DNA of 64,000 nt from Lolium rigidum (lineage: Eukaryota > Streptophyta > Magnoliopsida > Poales > Poaceae). Shown here piece after piece: positions 24,805 through 37,332 of the stretch. The notes under the pieces are model-generated. The model was not told the DNA's origin and ran no database searches. It worked only from the letters and a program-made list of their open reading frames with translations. The number at the start of each line of letters is the position of its first letter. Within the stretch, counting starts at the first letter, position 1. The position numbers were made by a program, and so were the translations under genes. Location: the NCBI RefSeq assembly GCF_022539505.1, contig NC_061514.1, positions 219,503,837 to 219,567,836 on the forward strand, read 5' to 3'.

Positions 24805-26407
24805 TGATACGTCTCCGACGTATCGATAATTTCTTATGTTCTATGCCATATTATTGATGATACCTACATGTTTTATGCACACTTTATGTCATATTCGTGC
24901 ATTTTCTGGAACTAACCTATTAACAAGATGCCGAAGTGCCGATTGCTTGTTTTCTGCTGTTTTTGGTTTCGAAATCCTAGTAACGAAATATTCTCGGAAT
25001 TGGACGAAACGAAGACCCAGGGGCCTATTTTGCCACGAACCTTCCAGAAGACCGAAGAGCATACGAAGTGGGGCCACGAGGTGGCCAAACCACAAGGCGG
25101 CGCGGCCAAGGGGGGGGGGCCGCGCCGCCCTGTGGTGTGGGCCCCTCGTCAGCCCCCCGACTCTGCCCTTCCGCCTACTTAAAGCCTCCGTCGCGAAACC
25201 CCTGATGCGAAAAACCACGATACGGAAAACCTTACTGAGACGCCGCCGCCGCCGATCCCATCTCGGGGGATTCTCGGAGATCTCCTCCGGCACCCTGCCG
25301 GAGAGGGGATTCATCTCCCGGAGGACTCTACACCGCCATGGTCGCCTCCGGAGTGATGAGTGAGTAGTTCACCCCCGGACTATGGGTCCATAGCATTAGC
25401 TAGATGGTTGTCTTCTCCTCATTGTGCTTCATTGTTGGATCTTGTGAGCTGCCTAACATGATCAAGATCATCTATCCGTAATACTCTATGTTGTGTTTGT
25501 CGGGATCCGATGGATAGAGAATACCATGTTATGTTAATTATCAAGTTATTACATATGTGTTGTTTATGATCTTGCATGCTCTCCGTTATTAGTAGAGGCT
25601 CTGGCCAAGTTTTTGCTCTTAACTCCAAGAGGGAGTATTTATGCTCGATAGTGGGTTCATGCCCGCATTGACACTCGGGACGAGTGACGAAAGTTCTAAG
25701 GTTGTGTTGTGTTGTTGCCACTAGGGATAAAACATTGGCGCTATGTCCGAGGATGTAGTTGTTGATTACATTACGCACCATACTTAATGCAATTGTCCGT
25801 TGCTTTGCAACTTAATACCGGAAGGGGTTCGGACGATAACCTCGAAGGTGGACTTTTTAGGCATAGATGCGGTTGGATGGCGGTCTATGTACTTTGTCGT
25901 AATGCCCAATTAAATCTCACTATACTTATCATGACATGTATGTGCATTGTTATGCCCTCTCTATTTGTCAATTGCCCGACCGTAATTTGTTCACCCAACA
26001 TGCTTTTATCTTATGGGAGAGACACCTCTAGTGAACTGTGGACCCCGGTCCATTCTTTAATACTGAAATACAAATCTGTCTGCAATACTTGTTTTACTCG
26101 TTTTCTCTCGCAAACAATCATCTTCCACACAATACGGTTAATCCTTTGTTACAGCAAGCCGGTGAGATTGACAACCTCACTCGTTTCGTTGGGGCAAAGT
26201 ACTTTGGTTGTGTTGTGCAGGTTCCACGTTGGCGCCGGAATCCCGGTGTTGCGCCGCACTACATCCCGCCGCCATCAATCTTCAACGTGCTTCTTCGCTC
26301 CTCCTGGTTCGATAAACCTTGGTTTCTTTCGAGGGAAAACTTGCTGCCGTGCGCATCATACCTTCCTCTTGGGGTTGCCCAACGAACGTGTGAAATACAC
26401 GCCATCA
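24805..26407 (+). repeat. 5' LTR of the Athila-like element
   Basis: 1603 bp, TG...CA. It contains a GC-rich block near 25075-25330 (GGCGGCGCGGCC type). Nearly identical to the 3' LTR, with scattered substitutions such as TTTCTGGAAC versus TTTCCGGAAC. Confidence 0.9.
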
Positions 26408-26418
26408 AGCTCTTTTTC

Positions 26419-26436
26419 CGGCGCCGTTGCCGGGGA
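26419..26436 (+). promoter_or_regulatory. Athila-type primer-binding site
   Basis: CGGCGCCGTTGCCGGGGA, 11 bases after the LTR end. The first base differs from the TGGCGCC form kept at 58726. Confidence 0.75.
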
Positions 26437-26645
26437 GATCAAGACACGCTGCAAGGGGAGTCTCCACTTCTCAATCTCTTTACTTTGTTTTTGTCTTGCT
26501 TTATTTTATTTACTACTTTGTTTGCTGCATTATATCAAAACACAAAAAAATTAGTTGCTAGCTTTACTTTATTTACTGTCTTGTTTGCTATATCGAAAAC
26601 ACCAAAAAAAAATTAGTTACTTGCATTTGCTTTACTTATTTCATC

Positions 26646-27457
26646 ATGTTTCCTTTTAATTTTACCACAAAAAACATACCGGTAGGACGCGGGTCTATAA
26701 TTGGGAGGAACAATATAGAAGAATTTTTCACCCATGTTAGTACCGTTGAAGATTTTGAAGATAGACACTTGGTAGAACTTGCTCCTACTTATGAAATTGC
26801 TGCTGCTTGCTTTAGTTCGCATGTTGGAAACTAAATTTGTTAATCTCAATCCTATAATCCAACACATGTTTCTTACACTTGGTGATATGGAAGAGGGGGA
26901 AAAGAAAGATTTTGTTTTAGAAACCCTTCTTAGAGAATTTGGTGGTCTAGCAAGAGAGGCTAGAAAGGTCTTCGCTAAATTTAATATGCTTGGTTCTCAT
27001 ACTAATTTTGTTAGTCTCCTTGAAAAAATGGACATGGATAGGATAAGGTACACTAATAATGCTAATGATGGTGGGGAGATCAAAGCACCAATACCATGTA
27101 AACTCCTAGCTATGAATGATGCACTAGAACATAACTATGCTTGGCACTGTTCTCGAAAATTTGTTCGATGAGAGTAGCAAGCCCAAGACTAATGAGAAGG
27201 GAGACGCTGAAACTTATGTATCCAATATACTATGCATGGTTGAGAAAACTCCAAACCCCGCTGTAGGTGCACCACCCTTTGATAACACTTCAGTTACACT
27301 TTACGCGCCTAGCCGAAAGGCGTTAAAGAAAAGCGCTTATGGGAGACAACCCATGTTTTTACTCCAGTATTTTTGTTTTATATTTGAGTCTTGGAAGTTG
27401 TTTACTACTGTAGCAACCTCTCCTTATCTTAGTTTTATGTTTTGTTGTGCCAAGTAA
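26646..27457 (+). pseudogene. Broken internal ORF of the Athila-like element
   Basis: Reading starts MFPFNFTTKNIPVGRG and continues in three frames: 26646-26820, then about 26820-27160 (LETKFVNLNPIIQHMF, KDFVLETLLREFGGLA), then about 27155-27370 (ENLFDESSKPKTNEKGD). At least two frameshifts separate the pieces. It is not the canonical gag seen at 58975 and has no recognised domain; its role in the element is unknown. It ends near the GRQPMF motif that also appears in the neighbouring Athila-like copy. Confidence 0.55.
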
Positions 27458-27459
27458 AG

Positions 27460-29865
27460 TCTTTGATAGTAAAGTAAGTACTAGATTTGGATTACTGCGC
27501 AGTTACAGATTTCTTTGCTGTCACGAATCTGGGTCTACCTCCCTGTAGGTAGCTCAGAAAATTAAGCCAATTTACGTGCATGATCCTCAGATATGTACGC
27601 AACTTTCATTCAATTTGAGCATTTTCATTTGAGCAAGTCTGTTGGCCTAATAAAATCCATCTTTACGGACTGTTCTGTTTTGACAGATTCTGCCTTTTAT
27701 TTTGCATTGCCTCTTTTGCTATGTTGGATGAATTTCTTTGATCCATTAATGTCCAGTAGCTTTATGCAATGTCCAGAAGTGTTAAGAATGATTGTGTCAC
27801 CTCTGAACATGTTAATTTTTATTATGCACTAACCCTCTAATGAGTTGTTTCGAGTTTGGTGTGGAGGAAGTTTTCAAGGATCAAGAGAGGAGTATGATGC
27901 AATATGATCAAGGAGAGTGAAAGCTCTAAGCTTGGGGATGCCCCGGTGGTTCACCCCTGCATATTCTAAGAAGACTCAAGCGTCTAAGCTTGGGGATGCC
28001 CAAGGCATCCCCTTCTTCATCGACAACATTATCGAGTTCCTCCCCTGAAACTATATTTTTATTCCGTCACATCTTATGCACTTTGCTTGGAGCGTCGGTT
28101 TGTTTTTGTTTTTGTTTTGTTTGAATAAAATGGATCCTAGCATTCACTTCATGGGAGAGAGACACGCTCCTCTGTAGCATATGGACAAGTATGTCCTTAG
28201 GCTCTACTCATAGTATTCATGGCGAAGTTTCTTCTTCGTTAAATTGTTATATGGTTGGAATTGGAAAATGCTACATGTAGTAACTCTAAAATGTCTTGGA
28301 TAATTTGATACTTGGCAATTGTTGTGCTCATGTTTAAGCTCTTGCATCATATACTTTGCACCCATTAATGAAGAAATACTTAGAGCTTGCTAATTTGGTT
28401 TGCATATTTGGTTTCTCTAGAGTCGAGATAACATCTAGTATTGAGTTTTGAACAACAAGGAAGACGGTGTAGAATCTTATAATGTTTACAATATGTCTTT
28501 TATGTGAGTTTTGCTGCACCGTTCATCCTTGTGTTTGTTTCAAATAACCTTGCTAGCCTAAACCTTGTATCGAGAGGGAATACTTCTCATGCATCCAAAA
28601 TCCTTGAGCCAACCACTATGCCATTTGTGTCCACCATACCTACCTACTACATGGTATTTATCCGCCATTCCAAAGTAAATTGCTTGAGTGCTACCTTTAA
28701 AATTCCATCATTCACCTTTACAATATATAGCTCATGGGACAAATAGCTTAAAAACTATTGTGGTATTGAATATGTACTTATGCACGTTATCTCTTATTAA
28801 GTTGCTTGTTGTGCGATAACCATGTTTTCTGGGGACGCCATCAACTATTCTTTGTTGAATATCATGTGAGTTGCTATGCATGTCCGTCTTGTCTGAAGTA
28901 AGAGAGATCTACCACCTTAATGGTTGGAGCATCCATATTGTTAGAGAAGAACATTGGGCCGCTAACTAAAGCCATGAATCATGGTGGAAGTTTCAGTTTT
29001 GGACATATATCCTCAATCTCATATGAGAATAATAATTGTTGCCACATGCTTATGCATTAAAGAGGAGTCCATTATCTGTTGTCCATGTTGTCCCGGTATG
29101 GATGTCTAATTTGAGAATAATCAAAAGAGAGAAATCCAAAATGCGAGCTTTCTCCTTAGACCTTTGTACAGGCGGCATGGAGGTACCCCATTGTGACACT
29201 TGGTTAAAACATGTGCATTGCAAAGATCCGGTAGTCCAAGCTAATTAGGACAAGGTGCGGGCACTATTAGTATACTATGCATGAGGCTTGCAACTTGTAA
29301 GATATAATTTACATAACTCATATGCTTTATTACTACCGTTGACAAAATTGTTTCATGTTTTCAAAATAAAATCCCTGGCACAAATATAGCAATCGATGCT
29401 TTCCTCTTTGAAGGACCATTCTTTTACTTTTATGATTGAGTCAGTTCACCTATCTCTCTCCACCTCAAGAAGCAAACACTTGTGTGAACTATGCATTGAT
29501 TCCTACATACTTGCATATTGTACTTGTTATATTACTCTATGTTGACAATTATCCATGAGATATACATGTTATAAGTTGAAAGCAACCGCTGAAACTTAAT
29601 CTTCCTTTGTGTTGCTTCAATACCTTTACTTTGATTTATTGCTTTATGAGTTAACTCTTATGCAAGACTTATTGATGCTTGTATTAAAGTACTATTCATG
29701 AAAAGTCTTTGCTTTATGATTCACTTGTTTACTCATGTCATTACCATTGTTTTGATCGCTGCATCCACTACATATGTTTAGAAATAGTATGATCAAGGTT
29801 ATGATGGCATGTCACTTCAGAAATTATCTTTGTTATCGTTTTACCTGCTCGGGACGAGCAGAACT
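27460..29865 (+). mobile_element. Non-coding 3' interior of the Athila-like element
   Basis: No open frame with recognisable domains. Two internal copies of AAGCTTGGGGATGCC (27928-27942 and 27986-28000) match the terminal purine tract. The same region occurs in reverse orientation at 52906-55500. Confidence 0.7.
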
Positions 29866-29880
29866 AAGCTTGGGGATGCT
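29866..29880 (+). promoter_or_regulatory. Polypurine tract of the Athila-like element
   Basis: AAGCTTGGGGATGCT directly precedes the 3' LTR. Confidence 0.75.
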
Positions 29881-31477
29881 TGATACGTCTCCGACGTATC
29901 GATAATTTCTTATGTTCTATGCCATATTATTGATGATACCTACATGTTTTATGCACACTTTATGTCATATTCGTGCATTTTCCGGAACTAACCTATTAAC
30001 AAGATGCCGAAGTGCCGATTGTCTGTTTTCTGCTGTTTTTGGTTTCGTAAATCCTAGTAACGAAATATTCTCGGAATTGGACGAAACGAAGACCCGGGGG
30101 CCTATTTTGCCACGAACCTTCCGGAAGACCGAAGAGCATACGAAGTGGGGCCACGAGGTGGCCAAACCACAAGGCGGCGCGGCCAAGGGGGGCCCGCGCC
30201 GCCCTGTGGTGTGGGCCCCTCGTCGGCCCCCGACTCGCCCTTCCGCCTACTTAAAGCCTCCGTCGCGAAACCCCGATGCGAAAAACCACGATACGGAAAA
30301 CCTTACCGAGACGCCGCCGCCGCCGATCCCATCTCGGGGGATTACGGAGATCTCCTCCGGCACCCTGCCGGAGAGGGGATTCATCTCCCGGAGGACTCTA
30401 CACCGCCATGGTCGCCTCCGGAGTGATGAGTGAGTAGTTCACCCCTGGACTATGGGTCGATAGCAGTAGCTAGATGGTTGTCTTCTCCTCATTGTGCTTC
30501 ATTGTTGGATCTTGTGAGCTACCTAACATGATCAAGATCATCTATCTGTAATACTCTATGTTGTGTTTGTCGGGATCCGATGGATAGAGAATACCATGTT
30601 ATGTTAATTATCAAGTTATTACATATGTGTTGTTTATGATCTTGCATGCTCTCCGTTATTAGTAGAGGCTCGGCCAAGTTTTTGCTCTTAACTCCAAGAG
30701 GGAGTATTTATGCTCGATAGTGGGTTCATGCCCGCATTGACACCGGGACGAGTGATGAAAGTTCTAAGGTTGTGTTGTCGTTGTTGCCACTAGGGATAAA
30801 ACATTGGCGCTATGTCCGAGGATGTAGTTGTTGATTACATTACGCACCATACTTAATGCAATTGTCCGTTGCTTTGCAACTTAATACTGGAAGGGGTTCG
30901 GACGATAACCTGAAGGTGGACTTTTTAGGCATAGATGCGGTTGGATGGCGGTCTATGTACTTTGTCGTAATGCCCAATTAAATCTCACTATACTTATCAT
31001 GACATGTATGTGCATTGTTATGCCCTCTCTATTTGTCAATTGCCCGACCGTAATTTGTTCACCCAACATGCTTTTATCTTATGGGAGAGACACCTCTAGT
31101 GAACTGTGGACCCCGGTCCATTCTTTAATACTGAAATACAAATCTGTTGCAATACTTGTTTTACTCGTTTTCTCTCGCAAACAATCATCTTCCACACAAT
31201 ACGGTTAATCCTTTGTTACAGCAAGCCGGTGAGATTGACAACCTCACTCTGTTTCGTTGGGGCAAAGTACTTTGGTTGTGTTGTGCAGGTTCCACGTTGG
31301 CGCCGGAATCCCCGGTGTTGCGCCGCACTACAACCCGCCGCCATCAACCTTCAACGTGCTTCTTCGCTCCTCCTGGTTCGATAAACCTTGGTTTCTTTCT
31401 GAGGGAAAACTTGCTGCTGTGCGCATCATACCTTCCTCTTGGGGTTGCCCAACGAACGTGTGAAATACACGCCATCA
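29881..31477 (+). repeat. 3' LTR of the Athila-like element
   Basis: 1597 bp, same termini as the 5' LTR; the TCCGC duplicate follows at 31478. Confidence 0.9.
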
Positions 31478-32460
31478 TCCGCCTTTGAAACGATGAGGAC
31501 GCTGCTGGCGCATAGGTCCCACATGTCAGCCTCTATGAACAATAAATCTTTCTTTTCTTGGATTTATTTTTCACCCCTAATTAATGGCTACTTCGCTTTT
31601 TTCGATCCCCAGCCGCCTTTGAAACGTTGAGGACGCTGCTGGCTCATGGGTCCCATATGTCAGCCTCTATGAAAAATAAAATATTCACTTTCTTGGATTT
31701 ATTTTTGACACCTAATTAATGACTACTTGGTTCTTTGTTTTGATCCCGTAACGCCTTTGAAACATTGAGGGCGCTGCTGGCTCATGGGTCCAACATGTCA
31801 GCCTCTATGAACAATAAGAGTTTTCTTTGTTGAATTTATTTTTAACCCCTAATTTCTGGCTATTTTCCTTTTTTCGATCCCCTGCCGCCTTTGAAACATT
31901 GAGGACGCTGCTGGCTCATGGGTCCCACATGTCAGCCTCTATGTACGATAAAAGTTTCCTTTGTTGGATTTATTTTTGACCCTTAATTTCTGGCTATTTT
32001 CCTTTTTCTTTCGAGCTCCAGCCGCCTTTGAAACGTTGATGACGCTGCTGCAAACTGGGTCCAATATGTCAGCCTCTATGTGAGATAAACATTTCCTTTC
32101 TTCGATTTTTTTGGACAACTGATTTCGAGCCTTTTTCTTTCGATCTCCTGCCCCCTTTGAGAAACGTCGAGAACAATGCTGGCTCGTGGGTCCCACATGT
32201 CATCCTCTCTGAATGGTAAATGTTGAGGCCGCGGCTGCAAGATAGGCCTGACTGTTGAATAAACGTTTCCTTTCTCGAATTTATATTTGACCCCTGATTT
32301 CTGGCTACTTTGCCATTTCTTTTGATCCCCTGCCACCTTGTCAACGTTGAGGACGCTGCTGCAAAATGGGTCCCACATGTCATCCTCTATGTAGAATAAA
32401 TGTTTCCTTTCTTGGATTATTTTTTATTTCGATATCTGGCCGCCTTTCAATGATGAAGAC
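31478..32460. repeat. Tandem array of about 130-145 bp units
   Basis: Around seven to eight degenerate units, each beginning GCCGCCTTTGAAACGTTGAGG-like sequence and containing GGGTCCCACATGTCAGCC and a TTTCCTTTCTTGGATTT run. Unit starts are visible near 31482, 31615, 31752, 31888, 32024, 32153, 32334 and 32440. Open frames crossing the array on the minus strand are by-products of the repeat. Confidence 0.75.
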
Positions 32461-32661
32461 GCAGCTATTGGGATGTTATCTCATGAGCTAGTAGGCCCAC
32501 GTAAATTACCATGTAGATTGCCGAACGCAACCCAAAAGTGGAAAATTAAGCCCAAGCGGGGAATGTTGTATAGTACTTTGTTTTCTATTGGTAAGGTGGT
32601 ACATAGGGTTACCCTTACCAAAAAATATGTGGTACATGGGGCAGCGCTGGAACCCTGATCG

Positions 32662-32960
32662 TTACTGAAGGCATTTGCGCCTAATAGCGTGAGCTTAGCT
32701 AATTTTTGAAAAAAAGATGTCCAGCGTGGTATTCAAAACAAAGATCTTCATGTCTGCTACCCCACCAAAAAACATACCAGCAGGTATTCATCACAAGACG
32801 GGTAGCTAATTTAGGAAAAATGTGTTCATCACGGGATTCAAACAAAGATCTCCATCTCTGCTAAATTTTGATTTCACCAAAAACTGAACATCGTGTGTTC
32901 ATGACGTTAAGTTCACAAACACTATGGTTTCTCTATAAAATAAGGTCACCATCCGTTCCT
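32662..32960. repeat. Tandem duplication, first copy
   Basis: About 299 bp from TACTGAAGGCATTTGCGCC to ACCATCCGTTCC, repeated immediately downstream with scattered differences. Nothing coding is seen. Confidence 0.8.
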
Positions 32961-33259
32961 TTACTGAAGGCATTTGCGCCTAATAGCGCGAGCTTAGCTT
33001 ATTTTTGAAGAAAAAAAGATGTCCATTGTGGTATTCAGGACAAAGATCTTCATGTCTGCTACTCCACCAAACAACAGACCAACATGTATTCATCACAATA
33101 CGTGTAGCTAATTTGTGAAAAATATGTTCCGCACGGGATTCAAACAAAGATCTTCATCTCTGCTAAATTTTGATTTCACCAGAAACTGAACAATGAATGT
33201 TCATGAGGTTAAGTTCACGAACACTATGGTTTCTCTATAAAATAAGGTCACCATCCGTC
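32961..33259. repeat. Tandem duplication, second copy
   Basis: Begins TACTGAAGGCATTTGCGCC and ends CACCATCCGTCTC. It abuts the 3' end of the DUF295-type gene. Confidence 0.8.
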
Positions 33260-33268
33260 TCTTATTTC

Positions 33269-35622
33269 TCAAGGAAAAACATGTGGAAGTGTTGGGACGA
33301 ACCACATGGGTGCTTCGGCTTTATGTTCAATCTTCTCTTTTTTGTACTGCAATCTTGAGCCTATGGCAGGACCTCCATTGACGTGCATTCTACACCAATT
33401 TGGCCTTGGGCGCATCCATGTATCACGGGCGCGATTGTGGGTAGCAAAGACACAGTCAGGTTTGAACAATTGGAAATCTGGTTCTGCGGCCTCTGCGTCG
33501 ATTGGCGGGGCTAGCATGAAAATTGGGTGGTTGAGTCCAAGAAATAAAGAATGCCCCTTCAAATTGTTCAATATTTCCCACCTTGCCTCTTCTACAAGAT
33601 CCAAGTTATGGGCAGATCTCAAGAAAACGTAGCACCGTACCAAAGGATAAGAGCTCAGCTTGTTACCCATGTGTAATATTGGAGGACCGGGGATGGGCCG
33701 ACAACCCTTAACCTGAATCCACGCGAGATCAGATTCACCAGTAATGGAATCTGCTCTCATTGGTGCCAGGAACCAAGTGCGCTGGTCATAAAATCCAAGA
33801 AATACATCTTCATCTTCATCATTATGATTATCACCATCATCATCTAATTCTTCTTCTTTTAATTTTTCTTCTTCTAATTTTTCTTCTTCTAATTCTTCTT
33901 CATCAACATCATTATCTTCATCGGCACCTCCATCGCCTTGAGCCACATTTGCTTCATCATCTTCCATGACATCATCTCCCTCGATTTGAGCCAAAATTGC
34001 ATCCGCTTCTGCATCTTCATCTTCATCTTCAATGACAGGGGCGTCAATGAGACGCGGGGCTGCATGTGTCCCTGCAATGCACAAAGATCAACCACAATGT
34101 AGCAAGTAAGAACTAAACTATACATTATCTCTTCTCTTCTATCTTCTACTACTATAATGCACCAGTTTTGAACAAGACATGTAGCAGCAATTCCAACTGT
34201 TGGTGCCCAAAATCTAACGGTTGGGATTATAGGTATTCGCTTGAAAAAAATACCACACCAGTGTCCACGTGTTTCTAGAACTGTCATGTTTCCATTATGT
34301 AGAATAATCAGAGCAGGCTCACACCAATATCACACGTCCCACTTGATAGTGATTAAGAAAGGTTCCAATTTTTTGTTCATATTTATAAACTGTATGCTCA
34401 CACTTATTTTGATGGTATAACCAAATTATTAGTTGTATTGAAAGTTTGAACAACATTTAGAACGCAACTTTGGTACATCAGTATTGAAAATCATAATTGG
34501 TCCAACATGTGCAGCATGCCATTTACTAGTTAAGACATAAAACAAAGAATCACCCGAGGTATATGGTTCCCAAACCATAACATCTCCATACAGATATGTA
34601 ACTATGTATACACAATGCAGGTGTGAAGTTGTACCATATCCAGGAATGCCCATGGCATCGACATAGCTGGTTCTTTAAAAGAATTCGGGGTTTTTCAGGA
34701 TATTCCACTCCTTTTCTAGGGGCGCTTGTAGGATAGCGATCAGGTTGTTAAATACAATGATTACCTCGTAATGCCATGGCCCTGCTAGATCATCTTTGTA
34801 TGGCGTCTTGATGATCCGTACTTTGAGCAGTTCCAAACTTTCATCTATTTTGTATTTGAAGAGGAATGGTGGGCTGCCATGCCACCATTCACGAGTAGGG
34901 CCCAAAGAAAGTCCTGCATCTTGCAGAGATGGAAGAGGTATAATAGTATCTGATCTGTATATGTTGCGGATCGTCAAGTTTCTGTCCTGCTGGACAAATG
35001 CCACCCAGTCGCCGTTACAGCCCACCCAGTGCATGGGTCCATGTCCAACCAGTTCCTCCTTGGTATGGATAAATGCTGGAACTGTCGGCTTGTCTAATGG
35101 CCTGCAAATAGGATTTGTTTCAAAATTTTCTATGCATGCAAGGTATTCGACAGAATGAAGAGCGGATTGTGCAGAACTGAAGCACAGATGTAATGGATAA
35201 ATAAAGCAATTCTAAAGAGTACATATGCATAGTGAAGGCAGCAAACCTTACAGTACTCCCAAATTAGGTGATGATGTTGAGTCTAAATACATGCATGATG
35301 TTTGGCAGCAAGAAAAGTTGACTGAAAAAACACAAGCTGAAACGAGATGAGTAAATAAATAAATAAATACTCATACAGTATTGTCGCGGTCATCTGGCCA
35401 TGTCTCGGGGTCGCAGTGGAGCAGGCTTGGTACACCAAACAGAACCTTATGCGCTCTGTGGATGGCATGCCGCATGCCGATCATGCCTCGAGCGAGGCAA
35501 CCAATGCCGAGGATATCCGCCCGCTCGGCTATGTTCTCCACCAGTGGGTTGTGGAGGTTGCCCCACCCCATGGACTGGTGGTAGAAATCAGGAATCTCCT
35601 CAACCTTACGCTTCTGCTTCAT
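33269..35622 (-). pseudogene. DUF295-type gene, probably broken
   Basis: Minus-strand exons can be traced. Exon 1 is 35622-35377 (starts MKQKRKVEEIPDF; donor GTATGA). Exon 2 starts at 35101 after TTTGCAG and encodes GPMHWVGCNGDWVAF and GPWHYEVIIVFNN. It then meets TAA at 34675-34677, though the same frame continues with YGDVMVWEPYTSG. The last exon, 34071-33269, has an acidic E/D-rich segment (about 65 codons) followed by the DUF295 C-terminal signature LKGHSLFLGLNHPIF and PDCVFATH. Exon 1 and exon 2 phases do not match as drawn. DUF295 proteins (often F-box linked, KIB-like propeller) have mostly unknown roles. The stop and phase problem suggest a pseudogene, though a missed intron could rescue it. 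Confidence 0.55.
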
Positions 35623-36619
35623 TGGAGTCGGTAATCTAATGCAAGGGAGAGAGGGGTGAACGGGAGAGGGAGACAGAAGAGGTTTTTTTTTGAATAAGAT
35701 GCAGTAGTACTACGATACTAGGAGGTGGAGATGCAGGGCATGTTTCCGGGGGAGAGGAACCGCTATTTCCCTTTAAAAAAATAACCGCAAGGTTAATCGC
35801 TCGTTAGAACTTGGGGCGGGGATATAGTGGTAACAGATTCCGAGGTATTGACCAACTTTCCCTCACCCGACCCCACGTGGTTGTGAACCCGAGATAAATT
35901 TCTTTTTGATGAACCCGGTATACTTATTATAGTACTAAAATATTAGTACAAGTATATACCTTGTATATACCAACATTATTATTTTAAGGACTTTTGTTCC
36001 ATGAGCAACAACTTCCCCCACTCCGCTCATCCGAAATCCTAGCCCCTCCATCTTCAAGGACCAATCAACATAGCTATGGCCTTCTAATTTGGCTCAAGTC
36101 GCCGCACACATAGTCCTCCCACCGACAAGGAATAGGAGCATCAGCCCTTTCAACGCTTGTTTCTATACATAATCATATACAATACCATATATATTTAAAA
36201 TTTCCATATCAAAAATAGTTCAAATGTGAATTTTAACATCTCAAGCTAATTCGTCGCTTGGTCTTACGCATAATCATACCATAGTTCTAGTTTTGTCTTC
36301 ACCGAACAACAGAACACAATGTGTTCATCACAACATAGCCAACCGGAGTACCTAGTAATGTAACTAGATAAGTGAACCTATAGTTGATCAAGCCTTCAAC
36401 TTTAACACAATAATACACCCACAGTATGTGTTGAGGAGCCACACCCATATATAAGAGTACCATCATGTAGACCACAAATGCATCAATGAAGAGAGGGGTA
36501 TACTTATAGACCACCTCTTTACAAAACAGTTGTAATTAGTAGACCACAAGTGCCTCGTTCCTTAGCTATGAAATTACATACTATCAGTAGGTACAATGGC
36601 TACGGGCCCTGTTTCATAA
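35623..36619. other. Intergenic flank, no gene seen
   Basis: 5' flank of the DUF295-type gene. It contains a long T run near 35682 and AT-rich sequence; no transposon termini or coding domains are recognised. Confidence 0.4.
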
Positions 36620-37160
36620 TTAAACATCACACTTGTTCCAATCCGGGGCGTTGGTGAAGTTTGGGATGAACCAAAGCGGTGTCTTCACCAGGTACCTATC
36701 TTTTTTTTGTTTTGCATGTTTTCTCCAAGGAGTTGGTTTGGAAATCAACGAAGCAATCTTCACGATTTAGACTGAATCAGCATATTTTAGGCAGCTGTGA
36801 CTTGCGAAGCCATGCTTCATTCGGCAAGGTGTACACACAATTTCTTCTCGTCAGACATCCTGGGACAACATCTGCACTGCCTAATGGCAGCATAATCGGA
36901 TAGTTCACTCCAAGGAAAAGAGAACATGTTCCAAGGTCATCAATCTTTTCCCATGGAATACCTTCATTTAACTTACTAGGGTCCTTCGTGAACACCAAGC
37001 AACCAAACCCAAAAGCATAGTTGCCAACAATGCAACCATGATGAACACGACGATCAGAAGCAGTATGGCAAACGGTACATGAATATTCCGTTTCATCAGC
37101 AATGCCCAATGTATGGATCATAAGAAGTCTAGAACCATCTATAGATCTTGCTAGATCCAA
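36620..37160 (-). pseudogene. DUF295 C-terminal exon, broken
   Basis: Minus-strand reading contains DDLGTCSLFLGVNYPIM and RRNCVYTLPNEAW, the DUF295 end signature. A TGA occurs at 36777-36779, and the final TPLWFIPNFTNAPDW stretch, ending at TAA 36622-36620, lies in another frame. Its 5' limit meets an oppositely oriented DUF295 piece near 37150. It is a paralogue of the 33.3-kb gene and not simply a copy. Confidence 0.65.
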
Positions 37161-37332
37161 TATCGCACATGGGAAGAGAGCTTATCTCTTATCCTTCTCT
37201 TCGCTGCCACGTTTTCTTGAGGAATGCATCGCCGTGGGATGACCTTGTAGCACCTGAGTGGATCAGACAGGACACTCTGCAAGGGAATTCAGTGTTTGTT
37301 GGAATCAACTTTCCGTTCTTCCTAGAGCCCCG
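37148..37332 (+). pseudogene. DUF295 fragment, opposite strand
   Basis: The plus strand encodes HMGRELISYPSLRCHVFLR and LQGNSVFVGINFPFF, closely parallel to HMGNKLSSYPLVRCYVFLR in the 33.3-kb gene. The fragment is cut at 37333 by an inserted LTR. Confidence 0.65.

Larger units (their letters stand above)
24805..31477 (+). mobile_element. Complete non-autonomous Athila-like LTR element
   Basis: LTRs at 24805-26407 and 29881-31477 share termini TGATACGTC and GCCATCA. The element is flanked by a perfect 5-bp duplication TCCGC (24800-24804 and 31478-31482). The PBS GGCGCCGTTGCCGGGGA is of Athila type. The 3.5-kb interior has a broken ORF but no RT, RNase H or integrase, so mobility would have depended on another element. 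Related copies lie at 51294-55852 and 55853-60570. It may belong to one of the abundant Triticeae Athila-like families; I did not verify which. Confidence 0.9.

Noticed and set aside
31939..32383. Minus-strand frames with repeated KKKARNQ-like text
   Set aside because: They are by-products of the 135-bp tandem repeat.
31478..32460. CRISPR-like array
   Set aside because: Plant nuclear context, degenerate units with no conserved repeat/unique spacer pattern; also true of the 42-kb minisatellite.
33760..33969. His/Leu-rich plus-strand frame
   Set aside because: Antisense of the acidic E/D-rich segment of the DUF295-type gene.
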